From Dipteris shenzhenensis (lineage: Eukaryota > Polypodiophyta > Polypodiopsida > Gleicheniales): DNA of 64,000 bases. Under the pieces are notes generated by a model. That model made no database searches. It saw only the letters and a list, made by a program, of their open reading frames with translations, and was not told where the DNA came from. This document shows, piece after piece, positions 10,800 through 22,270 of the stretch. The stretch is from assembly GCA_047967505.1 (NCBI GenBank), contig CM106539.1; one strand, 5' to 3'. A program made the position numbers and the translations under genes. Numbering within the stretch: the first letter of the stretch is position 1; each line of letters opens with the position of its first letter.

Positions 10800-11682
10800 A
10801 ACAGAAATTGTTGATTCACAGCTTCCACCAATGTATTCTGGCTAGCGCATCACTTTTCGACGTGTCGTTCTTCCAATTTAGAATAGATTCGCTTCTGTAT
10901 AATTCAAGGCCTACACGTTCGTCAAACGGCAAAACTCAAACACGGACTTCACATACATCGAACAATAATCACAGCTCCGAGCTGCAGGACGCATCATTGT
11001 CTTTACTTTATTCTGACTATCTACATCTAGGTAGTAGGGAGTGAGCATATTCTTCTCCGACATTCTGATCAGACTCACCCGATCAAACAGAGAAACTGCA
11101 ACCTGGAAGTGCAAATTGAATCCTGCAAGGCTAATTACCCGACCACACAAATGGAAAACGCAGAAAGTTCCCAAGTCGCAGCAGGCTCCAGCTGGCTCCC
11201 CTCGACCAGCTCCGTCTCAGTCCTACTTGAGTCTAGGATGATCATCCATCCGCTTGTCATTATCTACGTTAGATCAGCAGCATCTCAGTTGGCGTAGATG
11301 GGCATCTTCTGTGAAGCGTATTAAAATCTTGAGCGGCAAAAAGATGCTTCCGTTTGTGCAGGCTATAATTCGTGGCTGAGTCTTTGTCTTGTCGCTGTGG
11401 CGTTTGACCTGCTCCTGCGGCGTTTGACCTGCTCGAGGTGCCTTGCGTCCAAATTCGAATGCATCGAGCAAGCATGATAGGAACCCTGTTCTCCTTGATG
11501 TCTTGTGAACTGAAATTTCTAAGGGTGTTCCCTCAAGCCTCAACTTAAACTTGTGTGACTACGCTTACGCAAAAGAACGTTACTGGGTAGAGTTGAAACG
11601 TTATGCAAGGATTTACAGAAAATTTTAAAACTGTAGACTACTCTACCGTTGACAGTATTCACCGTTTTGATCAAGAGTGGGG
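10800..11682. other. Upstream flank of the P450, no gene seen
   Basis: Moderate-GC DNA upstream of the P450 start, presumably holding its promoter. An AT-rich GAATTATACAG on the minus strand near 10893-10903 is a possible weak TATA element. Short frames here have no recognisable content. Confidence 0.35.
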
Positions 11683-11820
11683 CTCCGCCTTCCATAAACC
11701 GAGCAGGTCAATGCAGCATCTCTCGCGATCTATGGTGAGAGGTCAATGCTGCATCTCCGCCTCCCATAATCTGAGCACGTCAATGCAGCATCTCTAGCGA
11801 TCTATGGCACTCCTATTACT
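11683..11820. repeat. Imperfect tandem repeat, period ~72 bp
   Basis: Copies start at CTCCGCCTTCCATAA (11683) and CTCCGCCTCCCATAA (11755). Both contain GTCAATGCAGCATCTCT and GCGATCTATGG. A partial extra copy of the GTCAATGC-GCATCTC core lies at about 11740. Confidence 0.75.
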
Positions 11821-12690
11821 ACGCACATAAAGCCACTCGAGTGCTGAGATAACAAGGTGAATGATATTCAATCATTCATAAGGCCTGCAGAAGATCTAAA
11901 AAGTATACAAAAAGGAATCCATACAAATGGTGTGAAGGAAGAGGAGAGAGAGAGAGAGAGTTTTTTACTTCGTAGCAACAATGCCAAGATGCACACAGTA
12001 GGCGTATCCAAAGTCGACCACAAGGATCGAACACACACACACAACGACACGAACCAGAGCCTTAACCACCAAGACCCACGTGGGTTTTACAAAACTTGAT
12101 GGGGAAGGATGGCTTATACACGTTTGAGAGAGAGAGAACGGGGGGTGTGGGAGAAAAACTGGAGATTATGTGTAAGAAGACTTGAGGAGATAAAGAAGGG
12201 AAGAGAGAGAGAGAGGTGAGAGAGAGAGAGAAAGTCAACCACTTTAAAGTCTTGCATTCAAGTCTAATGAAAAGAGCCAATAGGAAAAATGCACTTCCAA
12301 AAATTCAAGAAATGCCTAATTTCTGAGGGCAGACCAAAAACATCAAGCAATGATAGCTACAATGAAGAATTATGTTGCTTTGCAATACTTTGGGGATTAA
12401 ATTTTCTCCCCGGTAAAAACAAAAAATTTATTCAGAAAAGGTAATAGGAAACGACCTCCTACATACCCAAGGCAACCTATAAAAGGTTCCTATCATAATC
12501 ATACACGTTGATTTTCTACAAATCTAAGGGTCAAAACCTTATAGAGCTTTTTCAAGCTTTTCTTAAACCTGGAGCATAAATCGCCCCATAATAGAGCAGG
12601 TGTCGACCTTAAGCAGCCTTAGCCTATTCCTCTGTAGGATTTTGCGACTACTTAAGCGCTGCTTTGAATTTTCGTAATGTAAACAGATAG
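11821..12690. other. Spacer with GA microsatellites
   Basis: Contains (GA)n runs near 11945-11961, 12125-12140 and 12198-12235 and a short (CA)n near 12030. I see no protein domain or RNA gene. The open frames are either GA-run translations or short. Confidence 0.45.
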
Positions 12691-13960
12691 CTACATATAA
12701 TACCTAGGAGTTGAGTTGGCGTAGAATGCGTGAACAGTAGCAGAATTCTTCACCACATGAGTGGCAACTGGCTCTTTCATCACAAACTTTCGACTATGAT
12801 CCTCAGAATCGACTGTAGAAGTGGTTTCAAGTGCCAATAATTTGCAAGGAAGCATGTAAGCGCTACTTATAACATGTGGAGACGAGGAGGACACCATCAG
12901 AAGCTGATCCATATATCGCCTCACCTTGGTTATATCCTTGGAATTGATCGATTTGAAGCTTCTTGCAGATTCCTCTTCCATGGAAATTTCATATATTGTT
13001 GTTGGATTGATGTCGTTGCCCATAGTACTTCTTGCAATAGTCTCTTTCATAATGCTCAAACTTGTAATAGTACTTGTATTGTATGTTTGACGTGTTGTTT
13101 GAAACATTTTCTCTTCCTTGAAATTTTCCTCTATGAAAATGATTTCCTCTTGGACACTAATGTTGATGTTGATAATGTTGCTGATGTTGCTACTACTAAT
13201 GATGCTATTTTTTATGTTGAACTCCATCTCTTTAAGATGTTCAATCTATGCAATCTACCAAGTTTGTTTGAGGGTGTAAATGCTTACTCATTGGATTTTC
13301 CTTTTCTTGCTTGAATGGATGAGGTCCTCAGTTCCTCACCAAGTAACATTGACTATATTTCTTTAAGTGATACATTCTCATATCCTTCACCTAGTCCATT
13401 GAGGATGACTTGAACTATCTCTAGGGGCTTCATAGTCTCTCATGTGACTACAAGTTGATTGTTGATGTCTTTAATGATTCTAAGTACATAGGCATGATCG
13501 CATTCATTGCTATTGCAAAAACTTTGCGGGCTCACAATTTCTCTTGATATGATTGCAAGTTGATAGATGATGTCTTTGATTTTGAGTACATAGCCATGAT
13601 CATAGTTTCTCTTGATATAATTGTAAGTTGATTATTGATGTCTTTGATTCTGAGTACATAGGCATGACAATATTCACTGTTGTTGCAAAAAGATTGATAT
13701 AGTTTCTAAGTGTGAGAATTCTATATGTGTTTTTGGAATCATAAAGAGTTAAGAACATATCCCGTGTTGCTTTAGATGTCTTCATTGTGTTTAGTTGTCC
13801 AAGCTTGACATCTTGAATAGTTTTCATGATCAAGCGATGTGCATACTTGTCTTCCTTATCCCACTCTTCCCATACTCTTGAATTGGTAGGATCTAATGTA
13901 GGGTCACCATATGGTCTAGGTTATAGACCCATCTACATCCTTACACTTATAAATCTTATA
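12691..13960 (-). pseudogene. Ty1/copia gag fragment, antisense, decayed
   Basis: Remains of a copia-type gag on the minus strand. At about 13900-13600 are a WEEWDKED-type N-terminal stretch and a gag core (ATRDMFLTLYDSKNT, ILTLRNYINL), as in UBN2 domains. At 13400-13345 is the later gag part ETMKPLEIVQVILNGLGEGY, followed by an in-frame TAG and LLGEELRT. At about 13085-13020 is a corroded zinc knuckle whose first Cys positions now read Tyr (YYYKFEHYERDYCKK, expected CxxCxxxxHxxxxC). Several frame changes and stops interrupt it, and no protease or polymerase follows. Some of the 12690-13020 part is unassigned. Confidence 0.6.
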
Positions 13961-14092
13961 GAACAAGTATGGCCTCCATATTCCAATACTTCCAAGTACC
14001 ATATATGGAGTTGTCTAGCTTAGTAGATGTCTCTACATTGAGGTTGCTAAAGGTAAAAATGATGCAAAAAGCACTCAAAGCTTTTGTGACAA

Positions 14093-14111
14093 TGCTAGTT
14101 GTTTCAACTAG
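14093..14111. repeat. Short perfect inverted repeat
   Basis: GCTAGTTG and CAACTAGC arms around a TTT loop. It lies in otherwise unassigned DNA after the gag relic and is too short to assign a role. Confidence 0.5.
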
Positions 14112-14159
14112 CATCTACTTTCCTAGTGAAGATAGAGATTACAATGCAATCTAATCTAT

Positions 14160-14462
14160 TATTACAAGGCTTAATATGGAAAAAGATGCCAAAAATAGGC
14201 TAGAAGGCTTTCTAAGGATGAAAATGCCAAAAAAATATCTTCTGTGCTTGATGCTACATCACGGGTCTTCTGTCCATCACTATTGTTGGCTTTTAGCTCA
14301 GTCATCCTTATGCTTTTTTGTAGTTACGTTAATTCTTGGTATAGCTACTAGCAACTTGTCTATCCATCAAGTTTTGCATTTGTAGTCGTGTCCGTCTCCT
14401 ATTCCTTTCATGATTCATTGAGATGCTTTGAAGTGCAAGTCTTGTAGTTTCTTATTGTTGGC
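14160..14462. repeat. Dispersed repeat block, left copy (matches 62687-62990)
   Basis: About 300 bases from ATTACAAGGCTTAATATGG to TTATTGTTGGCTACC recur with roughly 90% identity by eye at 62687-62990. In both places the block borders copia-derived DNA. The short open frame it carries in both copies is not a recognised protein. Confidence 0.85.
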
Positions 14463-14466
14463 TACC

Positions 14467-15175
14467 AGATATATTAAACTAACAGGAGGGAATAATCAAA
14501 CTGGGGTGAGAAGAATATTGCTGTGTCTTTTTTGGATAAAACTATGTGCTCACAAGACCATGATTAAAAGCCCGTGGGAGAAGATCTGTACTGAAAAACA
14601 ATTTGAAAAAAAGTAATACCTATGACTTATTTTAAAGAAATAAAGTTCTTCACAAGGTGATGCTTTTGCATTGGCAAAACAGTTAGAAAAGCAAGAGTCA
14701 CTTGTGTAGCCAACTCCACAGCAGAAGGCTTGCCACATGGTATGCACAATGCATAACCATAGTTTCCAACTGGAGAACCTCTAGTCTCTGTTATCCAAAG
14801 AGTCACACTGACAACTCATGTGCTTTACCTTTACCCTATGCAACTGCTATTGTGAATGCATTGAGATACTTTTACCTCCTACTATTCCACCTCCGCTAAT
14901 AAACCTAGATGCTCCAAGCTTCTGCACCCAATCAGGTTGGCCCCCTTACTATTATCCTTAGCTGTATTATTCACTGTACCAACCATCTACTTCAAGATGG
15001 ACTGCACTACACAAGGTTGATAGCAAGAGGATAAAGAGATGGATACCTTAGATGGGATCTAGTGAATGGTCAAAGTTATGGAGGTGGCCTGGATGGGTTG
15101 AGATAGTGCCTATTGAGATATCGAGCTCCACTCGTGATATGCCAGGGTGATCGTTGTGCATTTATGTCATCGACT
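14467..15175. repeat. Internal (3' part) segment of copia-family unit, copy 1
   Basis: From AGATATATTAAACTAACAGG to the LTR at 15176. The same segment recurs at 15763, 58536 and 59731. This copy carries about 100 extra bases near 15060-15165 (GTTATGGAGGTGGCCTGG and following), a sequence also seen near 62535-62590. No intact reading frame. Confidence 0.75.
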
Positions 15176-15463
15176 TCTTAGCTACAGATGCGGTTGGTAC
15201 ATCGCCCATGAATAATAGCTAGATGACACCTATCTTTATGTACTCTAGTTAGTGGCTCAGTTAGTATGCCACCTTAGTTAGCTGAGTTTGGTTTGAGACC
15301 CACATATAGGGTTCACCTATTCTTTTGTTCTTAGAGTTCTTTTGGCTTTCACAACTAAGAAGAGAAAAACTATTTTCAGCCTCCACCTTTGTGCATATTC
15401 CCCCATTGTGTATGTGAGAAAGCTGCAACTGAGACTCCTTCCTTCTCTCCCACTCTCCTCACA
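15176..15463 (+). mobile_element. Copia-type LTR, copy 1 (288 bp)
   Basis: Begins TCTTAGCTACAGATGC (TG decayed to TC) and ends CTCTCCTCACA. The primer-binding site TGGTATTAGAGC, for initiator tRNA-Met, follows directly at 15464-15475 with one change from TGGTATCAGAGC. It has the same length and ends as the LTRs at 16341, 59147 and 60345. Confidence 0.85.
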
Positions 15464-16340
15464 TGGTATTAGAGCTTGGTTCATGGTAAGGAGCTCAAGA
15501 AAGCAAACCAAGTTCGCTGTGTCCTAGTAAGAGGATCAGTGTTGCTTTCCTTTTTTTTCGAGTTTGGAAGCAAATCTTTGCAGGTAGCACAGCCAAAAAG
15601 TGCAAGAGTGCACTGTCTCAAATTGGGACGCACATTGCGGTGTAGCAAGGGGAATTTACAAATAACCTTGTGTCCAGAATTAATCCTCCTTAATTCTTGG
15701 ATATAAAGAATAGTGTTTTCCTTCTTTTTTAACTTTTTTCTCATTTGTTGGGGAGCGGAAAGAGATATATTAAACTAACAGGAGGGAATAAATAAACTGG
15801 GGTGAGAAGAATACTATTGTGTCTTTTTTGGATAAAACTATGTGCTCACAAGACCATGATTAAAAGCATGTGGGAGAAGATCTATACTAAAAAACAATCT
15901 GAAAAAAAGTAATACCTATGACTTATTTTAAAGAAATAAATTTCTTCACAAGGTGATGCTTCTGCATTGGCAAAACAGTTAGAAAAGCAAGAGTCACTTC
16001 TATAGCCAACTCCATAGTAGAAGGCTTGCCACAGGATATGCACAATGCATAACCATAGTTTCCAACTGGAGAACCTCTAGTCTCTGTTATCCAAAGAGTC
16101 ACACCGACAACTCCTTTGTTTTCACCTTTACCCTATGCAACTACTATTGTGAATGCATTGAGATACTTTTACCTCCTGCTGTTCCACCTCCACTAATAAA
16201 CCTATGCTCCAAGCTTCTGTACCCAATCAGGTTGGCCCCCTTACTATTATCCTTAGCCGTATTATACACTACACAAGGTTGACAGCAAGAGGATAAAGAG
16301 ATGGATACCTTAAATGGGATCTAGTGAAATGTCATCGACT
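15464..16340 (+). mobile_element. Internal region of a non-autonomous copia element
   Basis: 877 bases between two matching LTRs. It starts with the tRNA-Met primer-binding site, then a leader (CTCAAGAAAGCAAACC, CGAGTTTGGAAGCAAATC) and the shared segment beginning at 15763. No gag, protease, integrase or reverse transcriptase can be read, so the element depended on a relative for movement. I see no polypurine tract next to the right LTR. Confidence 0.75.
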
Positions 16341-16628
16341 TGTTAGCTACAGATGCGATTGGTACATCACCCATGAATAATAGCTGGATGACAGCTATCT
16401 TTATGTACTCTAGTTAGTGGCTCAGTTAGTATGCCACCTTAGTTAGCTGAGTTTGGTTTAAGACCCACATATAGGGTTTACCTATTCTTTTGTACTTAGA
16501 GTTCTTTTGGCTTTCACAACTAAGAAGAGGAAAACTTTTTTCAGCCTCCACCTTTTTGCATATTCCCCCATTGTGTATGTGAGAAAGCTGCAAGTGAGAC
16601 TCCTTCCTTCTCTCCCACTCTCCTCACA
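16341..16628 (+). mobile_element. Copia-type LTR, copy 2 (288 bp)
   Basis: Begins TGTTAGCTACAGATGC and ends CTCTCCTCACA, followed at 16629-16640 by another TGGTATTAGAGC. Because a primer-binding site follows this LTR too, it also acts as the left LTR of a next unit, which breaks off near 16716. The arrangement is a tandem, not a simple two-LTR insertion. Confidence 0.85.
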
Positions 16629-16716
16629 TGGTATTAGAGCTTGGTTCATGGTAAGGAGCTCAAGAAAGCAAACCAAGTTCACGGTGTCTTAGTAAGAGGA
16701 TCAGTGTTGCTTTCCT

Positions 16717-17200
16717 AACACCTATTTCATTAATTTTGGACTAGTGCATTGTCCAAATTTGTTTTGTGAGATAATTTTGGATAAAGCATTTCAAAAAAAG
16801 AGGCTCTTATAAAACAAAACTTTGAGTCAAAAAGTAAGATTTTAAAAAAGCAAATTAGAGAAATTGACGTGATATGTTATTAAAACTAGAGTACATTAAA
16901 AAAAGAGGACTTCATGTTGTTAAAAGAGATAAAAAGTAAGATTTTTAAAAATCAAATTAGAAAAAAAACTAGAGTACATTTAAAAAACTACAGTACATTT
17001 AAAAAAAAGCATGACACATTTGTACAAGAAGTAGATCATATAACTCAAAGCCATATGGTGTTAAAAAACACCTTCCATTAGCTTAGCCTAGAAGATGTCA
17101 TCTTTGTCTCTTACAGTTACTTTAGAAAACACATAAGTCTATGGAATTAAATTTCATAGTTACTTTAAATTTCTATGGAATTAAATTTCCATCACTTGAC
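16717..17200. other. AT-rich spacer
   Basis: Very AT-rich with many A runs (TTTAAAAAA, ACATTTAAAAAA) and small local duplications of AGAGTACATT. No gene or known element seen. Confidence 0.4.
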
Positions 17201-17210
17201 TATTAAGTCA

Positions 17211-17670
17211 TTAGAGAGAGCATTTGTCCTCAAAAGTGCCTACTATGGCATTGGCTTCATGAAAACAAGCAGACTTTAGACTTGCAGGCCATGCGTAACC
17301 AGGGCTGGCATCATAAATCTCCTCACAGACTCTCCTCACAACTTGTTTCGAATCTTCCACCGACTTGTAAGCATTCAACAACTCTTCTTTTCTCTCTTGG
17401 CTTTCCTCATCTTCACTATTTTTTTCAATACAGCTTCTAGCCACCGCCATATCCTGTACGAAAATTTAACTCGTTCGCATAAGAAGTACGTGATTAAAAG
17501 ACTTAGCAAAAAAGAAAGCTAAGGATATTCACCTCTTCTGTTGAGTTCAAATCAAGCAGCCATGTGCGTAACATATCCTCCTCGAATGATTTTCCCTTCA
17601 TTGGTCCATACAAAAGAGATCTAAGATAGAATTTGAGTTCAGTAAATGAAGTCGGGTAGTAAGTAGTCAT
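17211..17670 (-). CDS. Small two-exon hypothetical protein
   Basis: A 126-residue reading frame forms if exon 17670-17533 is joined to exon 17453-17211 across a 79-bp GT-AG intron in phase 0 (GAAGAG|GTGAAT ... TACAG|GATATGGC). The protein is hydrophilic and mostly helical in composition, with an acidic-basic middle (SEDEESQERKEELLNAYKS) and a C-terminus containing YAWPASLKSACFHEANA. It has no membrane segment and no domain I recognise. It lies downstream of, and on the same strand as, the Ulp1-like cluster and might belong to the same element. The clean junctions are the main support; it could be a chance frame. Confidence 0.35.
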
Positions 17671-18350
17671 TGTCTTAGAGGGAAAGTGGGAGAAGGAGAG
17701 TGAGGGAGCAATAGCGAGGGATGCACAGTGAGTTGCCCCTCCTTCGAGAGTGATAGAAAGTGAGGGAAGACGTAAAGTGAAAGATGAATACAAGTTAATC
17801 AGAAGGACTAGGATGTAAGAAAGAAGAGAGTGTTTGTGGAAGGACTATGATGGAAGATTACAAGCAAGTGCACTAAGGCATGATGTGTTCGCTATGATAA
17901 GGATAAGGGTTGGAATAAAGTGACAGAAGCATTGGAAATGCTCTACTTTAAGTGAGTGGAGACTGTCCAACTGAATAAAATTTTGCAGAGCATTGGGAAT
18001 GCTGTACTTTAAGTGAGTGGAGCATTGGGAATTGATACTTTACCATGAAATATATTACAAATATTACATCACATATTCATATCAAAATTCTCATCACAGA
18101 AGGTCATATTTCCTAATAATCACATCATCACACATTCATATCATAAAATTGTGTGCATGAAATAAATATATAAATATCATGACTAAATGCCACTTAAGTA
18201 ATAAGTTAGAAATTGGTGTATAATCAACAAAAACTAAATCATGATTCATACATTGCAACAAATAAATGTCAACCATAATATTCATGGAGTAAACAACATC
18301 ATGAGAATATGCTCCTCATGCATATATACAAACACAACATCATACATGCA

Positions 18351-19702
18351 TCACAATTGTTCTGATGCTTCTAGTGGAGACTGTGGCAACTCTTCTAATG
18401 CTTCCAATGGAGGCTGTGGTGCTCTAGATGTACACTCAGTCTCTACTTCTTCTGTAGTATGTAGTGCTTTCGGAGTAGACTCAATATCCTCTTCCTTAAA
18501 TGCAAGCGGAGGTTGTGGCAACTCTTTTGATGCTTCCAGTGGAGGCTGTGGTGCTGTAGGTGTACACTGGGTCTCTACTTCTTCTGTAGTGTGCAGTGCT
18601 TTCACAGTAGACTCAGTCTCCTCTTCCTTAAATGCAAGCCCTGATATTGCTTCAGTTGCATGTTGTATTCTAATGGTAGCAATTAGGTCTTGAATGATTT
18701 TAGCCCTAGACAATTGTATATCCTCCTCTGAATATTTGAGCTCCAAAGAGTCTTCGGATGAGATCTGTGGCTTAAGTGAGAAAATTTCTTTGAAAATCAA
18801 CATGCAGTTGTAGGCAACTCTCCACCCACAACTATGCCCATCTTCCTGCTCTACTACCAAACGCTTTTGGAAGTCTACCGAGTCTTTGTACTGTCCTGTT
18901 TCTCTGATAGCAGATACCAACTTCTCAATCGACCTGCTCATCATGACATATTTAAAAAACTTAGTGTGTCTATTACATAAGGTACATAATATAGAAGTAA
19001 CAATAGATTAATAGAATACTTACATTTGCACTGAGCCATGAAAGCCTGCAATCGAGTTAACAAACCAACAACAGTTGTCTTCAAGGTCCCAAACCACCAG
19101 ACTCCAATGTTCCCTACATGAATAATTAAGAACCATTATTATTTAACACAATGTTGCCAGTATAAGATGAAAATAAAGGTTGCCATGATACTTACATCTC
19201 GTGATATGCCATAAATAGGACTCGCATGCCATGTAAATGTAAAGGCTATAACCATTTACAAACATCGGCTATTGTCTTTTTGCTATCGCTAAGTATAGGA
19301 GAAAGGAGGGAATCCAACATATACACACGGTTTTGTACGGCTCTACCAAATCGTGAGATAACTATACTACACCCACAAATAAATGAATATTAGCTTATTA
19401 GATTTAATCAAAATATTGAATTATCAAGCAGAGAAAAAGTTTGTATCAAACCTGAGAATGGCCATCATAATGTTGTTATTGACCTCATTTGAAGCTCTAG
19501 AGAGGATTGAAATCTCCTCTCCCCTAAATTCAAGATACTGAGGTCTATGTTGAATCATAACCCTAACATTAAAAGAGCTTCCCAATTCTTCCAATGAAGC
19601 CATGTTTATAGAGTTGAGGTCTTCTATCCCCTTTGACTCTTTGACGGCATTCATTTTGCACTCCTCTGAGCCATTATCTATTTGCCTTGTGGGAGGGTCC
19701 AT
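18351..19702 (-). pseudogene. Ulp1-like C48 cysteine protease, tandem copy C
   Basis: Ulp1/SENP-type proteases cut SUMO-like tags. Blocks read right to left across apparent introns. At 19702-19430 is a start region ending NNNIMMAILR, matching the (L/V)NDxII segment that opens the Ulp1 fold. At about 19365-19195 is a block with VVISRFGRAVQNRVYMLDS and GMRVLFMAYHE, interrupted by TAG after WL. At about 19130-19022 is HWSLVVWDLEDN with the catalytic His, then WFVNS. At 18944-18780 is VVEQEDGHSCGWRVAYNC with the expected Gln and catalytic Cys. The usual Asp after the His block (DS) reads Asn (NS). The C-terminal tail (about 18640-18360) holds two copies of a ~43-residue unit, KALHTTEEVET(Q/E)CT with APQPPLEA. 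Confidence 0.65.
18365..18645 (-). repeat. In-frame tandem repeat in the tail of Ulp1-like copy C
   Basis: Two ~130-base units encode LAFKEE, EST, KALHTTEEVET and APQPPLEA in the same order with few changes. Their length is a multiple of three, so the frame is kept. Copies A and B lack this tail repeat. Confidence 0.75.
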
Positions 19703-19723
19703 AATGTCGCCCTTAATGATTGC

Positions 19724-20700
19724 TCAAATGGTACATGTTATAAATGCATAGAGATGCAAATCCGTATATGTTGATAGTGTGGTGTCATTTTGTATCTCAA
19801 AAATTTGACCAAGTACCAAAAAGCAATTGTAGCCCACCCTCCATCCACAATTATAGATGTGGCTATTCTCTTGATGTGATAACTGACATGTTATATACTC
19901 TATTTGTTGTGCCAAGTCACATTGCCGCATTACTGTGTCGATAGCACCTACTAACTTTCGAGCTAGTCTGCACATCAAAACATATAACAACAGTGAATAT
20001 GTGCATTGCATATCAATCTACATGTTAAGAAGTGATAACAAGTATAGTCTATACTTACTCTAACACAGTGCTATGGACGAATGTCATTGAGTTGGCAAAG
20101 AAGCACTTCTTCACAAGGATGTCCATGACTACCAGACTCCAATGTGAGCTGCATTATCAATAAAAAATAATTACTGTGTTTGAGACAATTCTAGCAATGC
20201 AATAGAAAAAAGAAGTAGGGTTTGATGCTTACTTCTCATAATATGCTGTAAAAATAACTCATGCGTCATTCATAGGAACATGCTTCAACCACTTGCAAAC
20301 ATCCTCTATGGTTTCTTCTTTGTTGCTAAGCACTTCTGAAATACGAGGATCGAGCATATATGAAACGCTTTTGTATATTTTGCAGAAAATTTGCTATAAC
20401 ATTACTATATTAAAAAAAAAAGTATTAGCTTCTTGGGTTTAATCAAAATAAGCAAAGTATAAAGCCAAGGAAAAGGCTGCATCAAACCTGAGGATGGTTG
20501 TAATGACTTTGACATTAACCTCTTTCTTAGGATTCAAGAGGATTGAAATCTCTTCTTCACCAAATTCAAAAAAATGAGGTTGTTGTCGAATTAACAACAT
20601 AGCGGTGAATGAACTTCCAATCTGCTCCAATAGATTCATATTTTCATGACTCATCTTATTGAGAGAGTAGTCTACATTGTATTCTTCTTCACTTGCTATG
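19724..20700 (-). pseudogene. Ulp1-like C48 cysteine protease, tandem copy B
   Basis: Same block order as its neighbours. At 20654-20480 is a start with EQIGSSFTAMLLIRQQPHFF and EVNVKVITTILR. At about 20395-20235 is a middle block with YMLDPRISEVLSNKEETI and VCKWL. At about 20155-20060 is SSHWSLVVMDILVKKCFFA followed by Asn-Ser. At 20011-19800 is the Cys block, SHQENSHIYNCGWRVGYNC. The Cys-Gly-Trp is kept, but the Gln sits eight rather than six residues before the Cys, and the Asp position is again Asn. A stop precedes VIFTAYYE in the middle block. Probably inactive. It shares strand and spacing with copies A and C, so the three arose by tandem duplication. Confidence 0.6.
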
Positions 20701-20764
20701 TCTTCAACATCCTCCTTCTGCTATAAAAATATAAAAAAGTTATGCGATGTATACATCCCAAATA

Positions 20765-21110
20765 AAGGTTTAAACAAGCAGATAAGGTTTCATACATGCT
20801 TTCATTAGAGTGAGTCTCTCCTCCGCTTAGAGCAAAAATTTAAAAAGTAAGGTTTCATACATGCTTTCATTAGAGTGAGTCTCTCCTCCTCTTGGAGGAA
20901 AATTTTAAAAAGTTATGAGATTTACACATCCCAAATAAAAATAAAGGTTTAAATAATCATAGAAGTATAAAGATAGAATACTTTCATTAGACTCAGTCTC
21001 TTCTCCTCTTGGAGGAAAATATAAAAAAGTTATGAGATTTACACATCCCAATTAAAGGCTTGAACAAGCATACAAGTATAAAGGTAAGGTTTTATACATG
21101 CTGCAATGTA
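20765..21110 (-). repeat. Tandemly repeated short exon-like segment
   Basis: Four imperfect copies of a segment containing CTTTCATTAGAGTGAGTCTC and CTCCTCTTGGAGGAAAAT, at roughly 80-110-base spacing, lie between Ulp1-like copies A and B. On the minus strand each looks like a small exon (EERxxLMK) beside AT-rich intron-like DNA. This suggests local duplication of an exon-intron pair. Confidence 0.55.
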
Positions 21111-22270
21111 GTCATATTTTCAGGTTGTTTCCCAATGGTAGTAATTAGATGCTGAATACTCTTAGCCCGAAATGCTAGCAGATCGGCTTCTGTATATGAT
21201 TCCATTTTGATTGGTAACTCCAAATCAAAAATCTCTCTAAGAAACAACATGCAGTTGTAGGCAACTCTCCACCCACAGCTGTGCCCATCTTTTTACTCCA
21301 CTGGCAGACGTCTTTTGAATTCTACTTGATCTTGTTGCTTCGTGGTTGTTCTGACAGCAGATACTAGCCGATATATGCAGCACTGTCCATCATGACATAT
21401 TAAATATATTAATATGTCATGATCATAAGATACAAAATAAGAAAGTATAAAAAATATTAAGAGAATAATTACCTTGGGGAGTTGGCATGATAGCCTTCCA
21501 TTGAATTCACAAACCACAAATGGTTGAGTTCAAGGTCCCAGATGATCAGACTCCAATGTGAGCTACACGACCAGAATAAAAATGATTATTGTTTTACACA
21601 AACTTGCCAAAGAAATAGTAAAAATAAGGTTAGAGTTGATACTTATGCCTTATGATAAGGCATTAAGATCACTCGCACCCCATCTAAATTCAAAGGGCTT
21701 AACCAGGTACAAACATCTTCTATAGTCTTTTGAGGAGAGCTAAGAATAGAAGAAAGGAGAGCATCGAGCATGTAGACACGATGCTGCACTGTACTAGGAA
21801 GCTGAGAAATAACTACACTACACCAAGAAATAAACAAACGTTAGCTCATAGAATTAATTTGCATTTTGCACTAGGAAACTGATATATAACTACGCTATGA
21901 ATAAATAAACAAATGTTAGCTCATTGAAGTAGCAACAAATAAACAAACGCTACCTGAGAATGGCCAAGATAACATTGTCATTAACCTCTTTTAAAGGATT
22001 GGAGAGGATTGAAACCTCCTCTCTACCAAAGCTCAAATACTGAGGTTCTCGTTTCAAAACAATCCTAACTTCAAATGAGCTCTCCATTTTATCCAATGCA
22101 ACTAAATTTGCAGAATGGGTCTCTGTCATAGCTTGTATTCTATGTTTGGGGTCATTCTGCTTTTCCATGGTGTCTTTAAAGCTCTTGTGCTCATGGGATT
22201 CTTCAATCAAATTTAGAGGTGGTTGCATTGTTGAAGTAGAAGGGAGTGCCTCCATATTGACTTCATCCAT
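21110..22270 (-). pseudogene. Ulp1-like C48 cysteine protease, tandem copy A
   Basis: The most upstream copy. At 22270-21950 is an N-terminal tail followed by YLSFGREEVSILSNPLKEVN and DNVILAILR, the opening of the Ulp1 fold. At 21837-21643 is VVISQLPSTVQHRVYMLD, TIEDVCTWLSPLNLDGVRVI and LMPYHKA. At about 21565-21475 is SSHWSLIIWDLELN with the catalytic His, then WFVNSMEG (Asn for the usual Asp). At about 21390-21250 is LPVE, a TAA stop, then KDGHSCGWRVAYNC with the catalytic Cys. The stop falls exactly where copy C has the Gln expected in the oxyanion hole. The gene body is otherwise well kept, with plausible introns between blocks. Inactive as it stands. Confidence 0.65.

Noticed and set aside
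12691-13227. 178-codon minus-strand ORF as a gene of its own
   Set aside because: The corroded zinc knuckle lies in another frame of the same strand, and the ORF text is Ser/Thr/Ile-rich with no domain. It is part of the gag relic.
14160-14462. Short ORF conserved between the two dispersed repeat blocks as a small gene
   Set aside because: Changes between the copies do not favour silent sites by eye, and nothing in it is recognisable. Shared repeat origin explains its conservation.
18241-18693. 150-codon plus-strand Ser/Cys/Gly-rich ORF
   Set aside because: Antisense to the repeated tail of Ulp1-like copy C; its repeats mirror the coding repeats on the minus strand.
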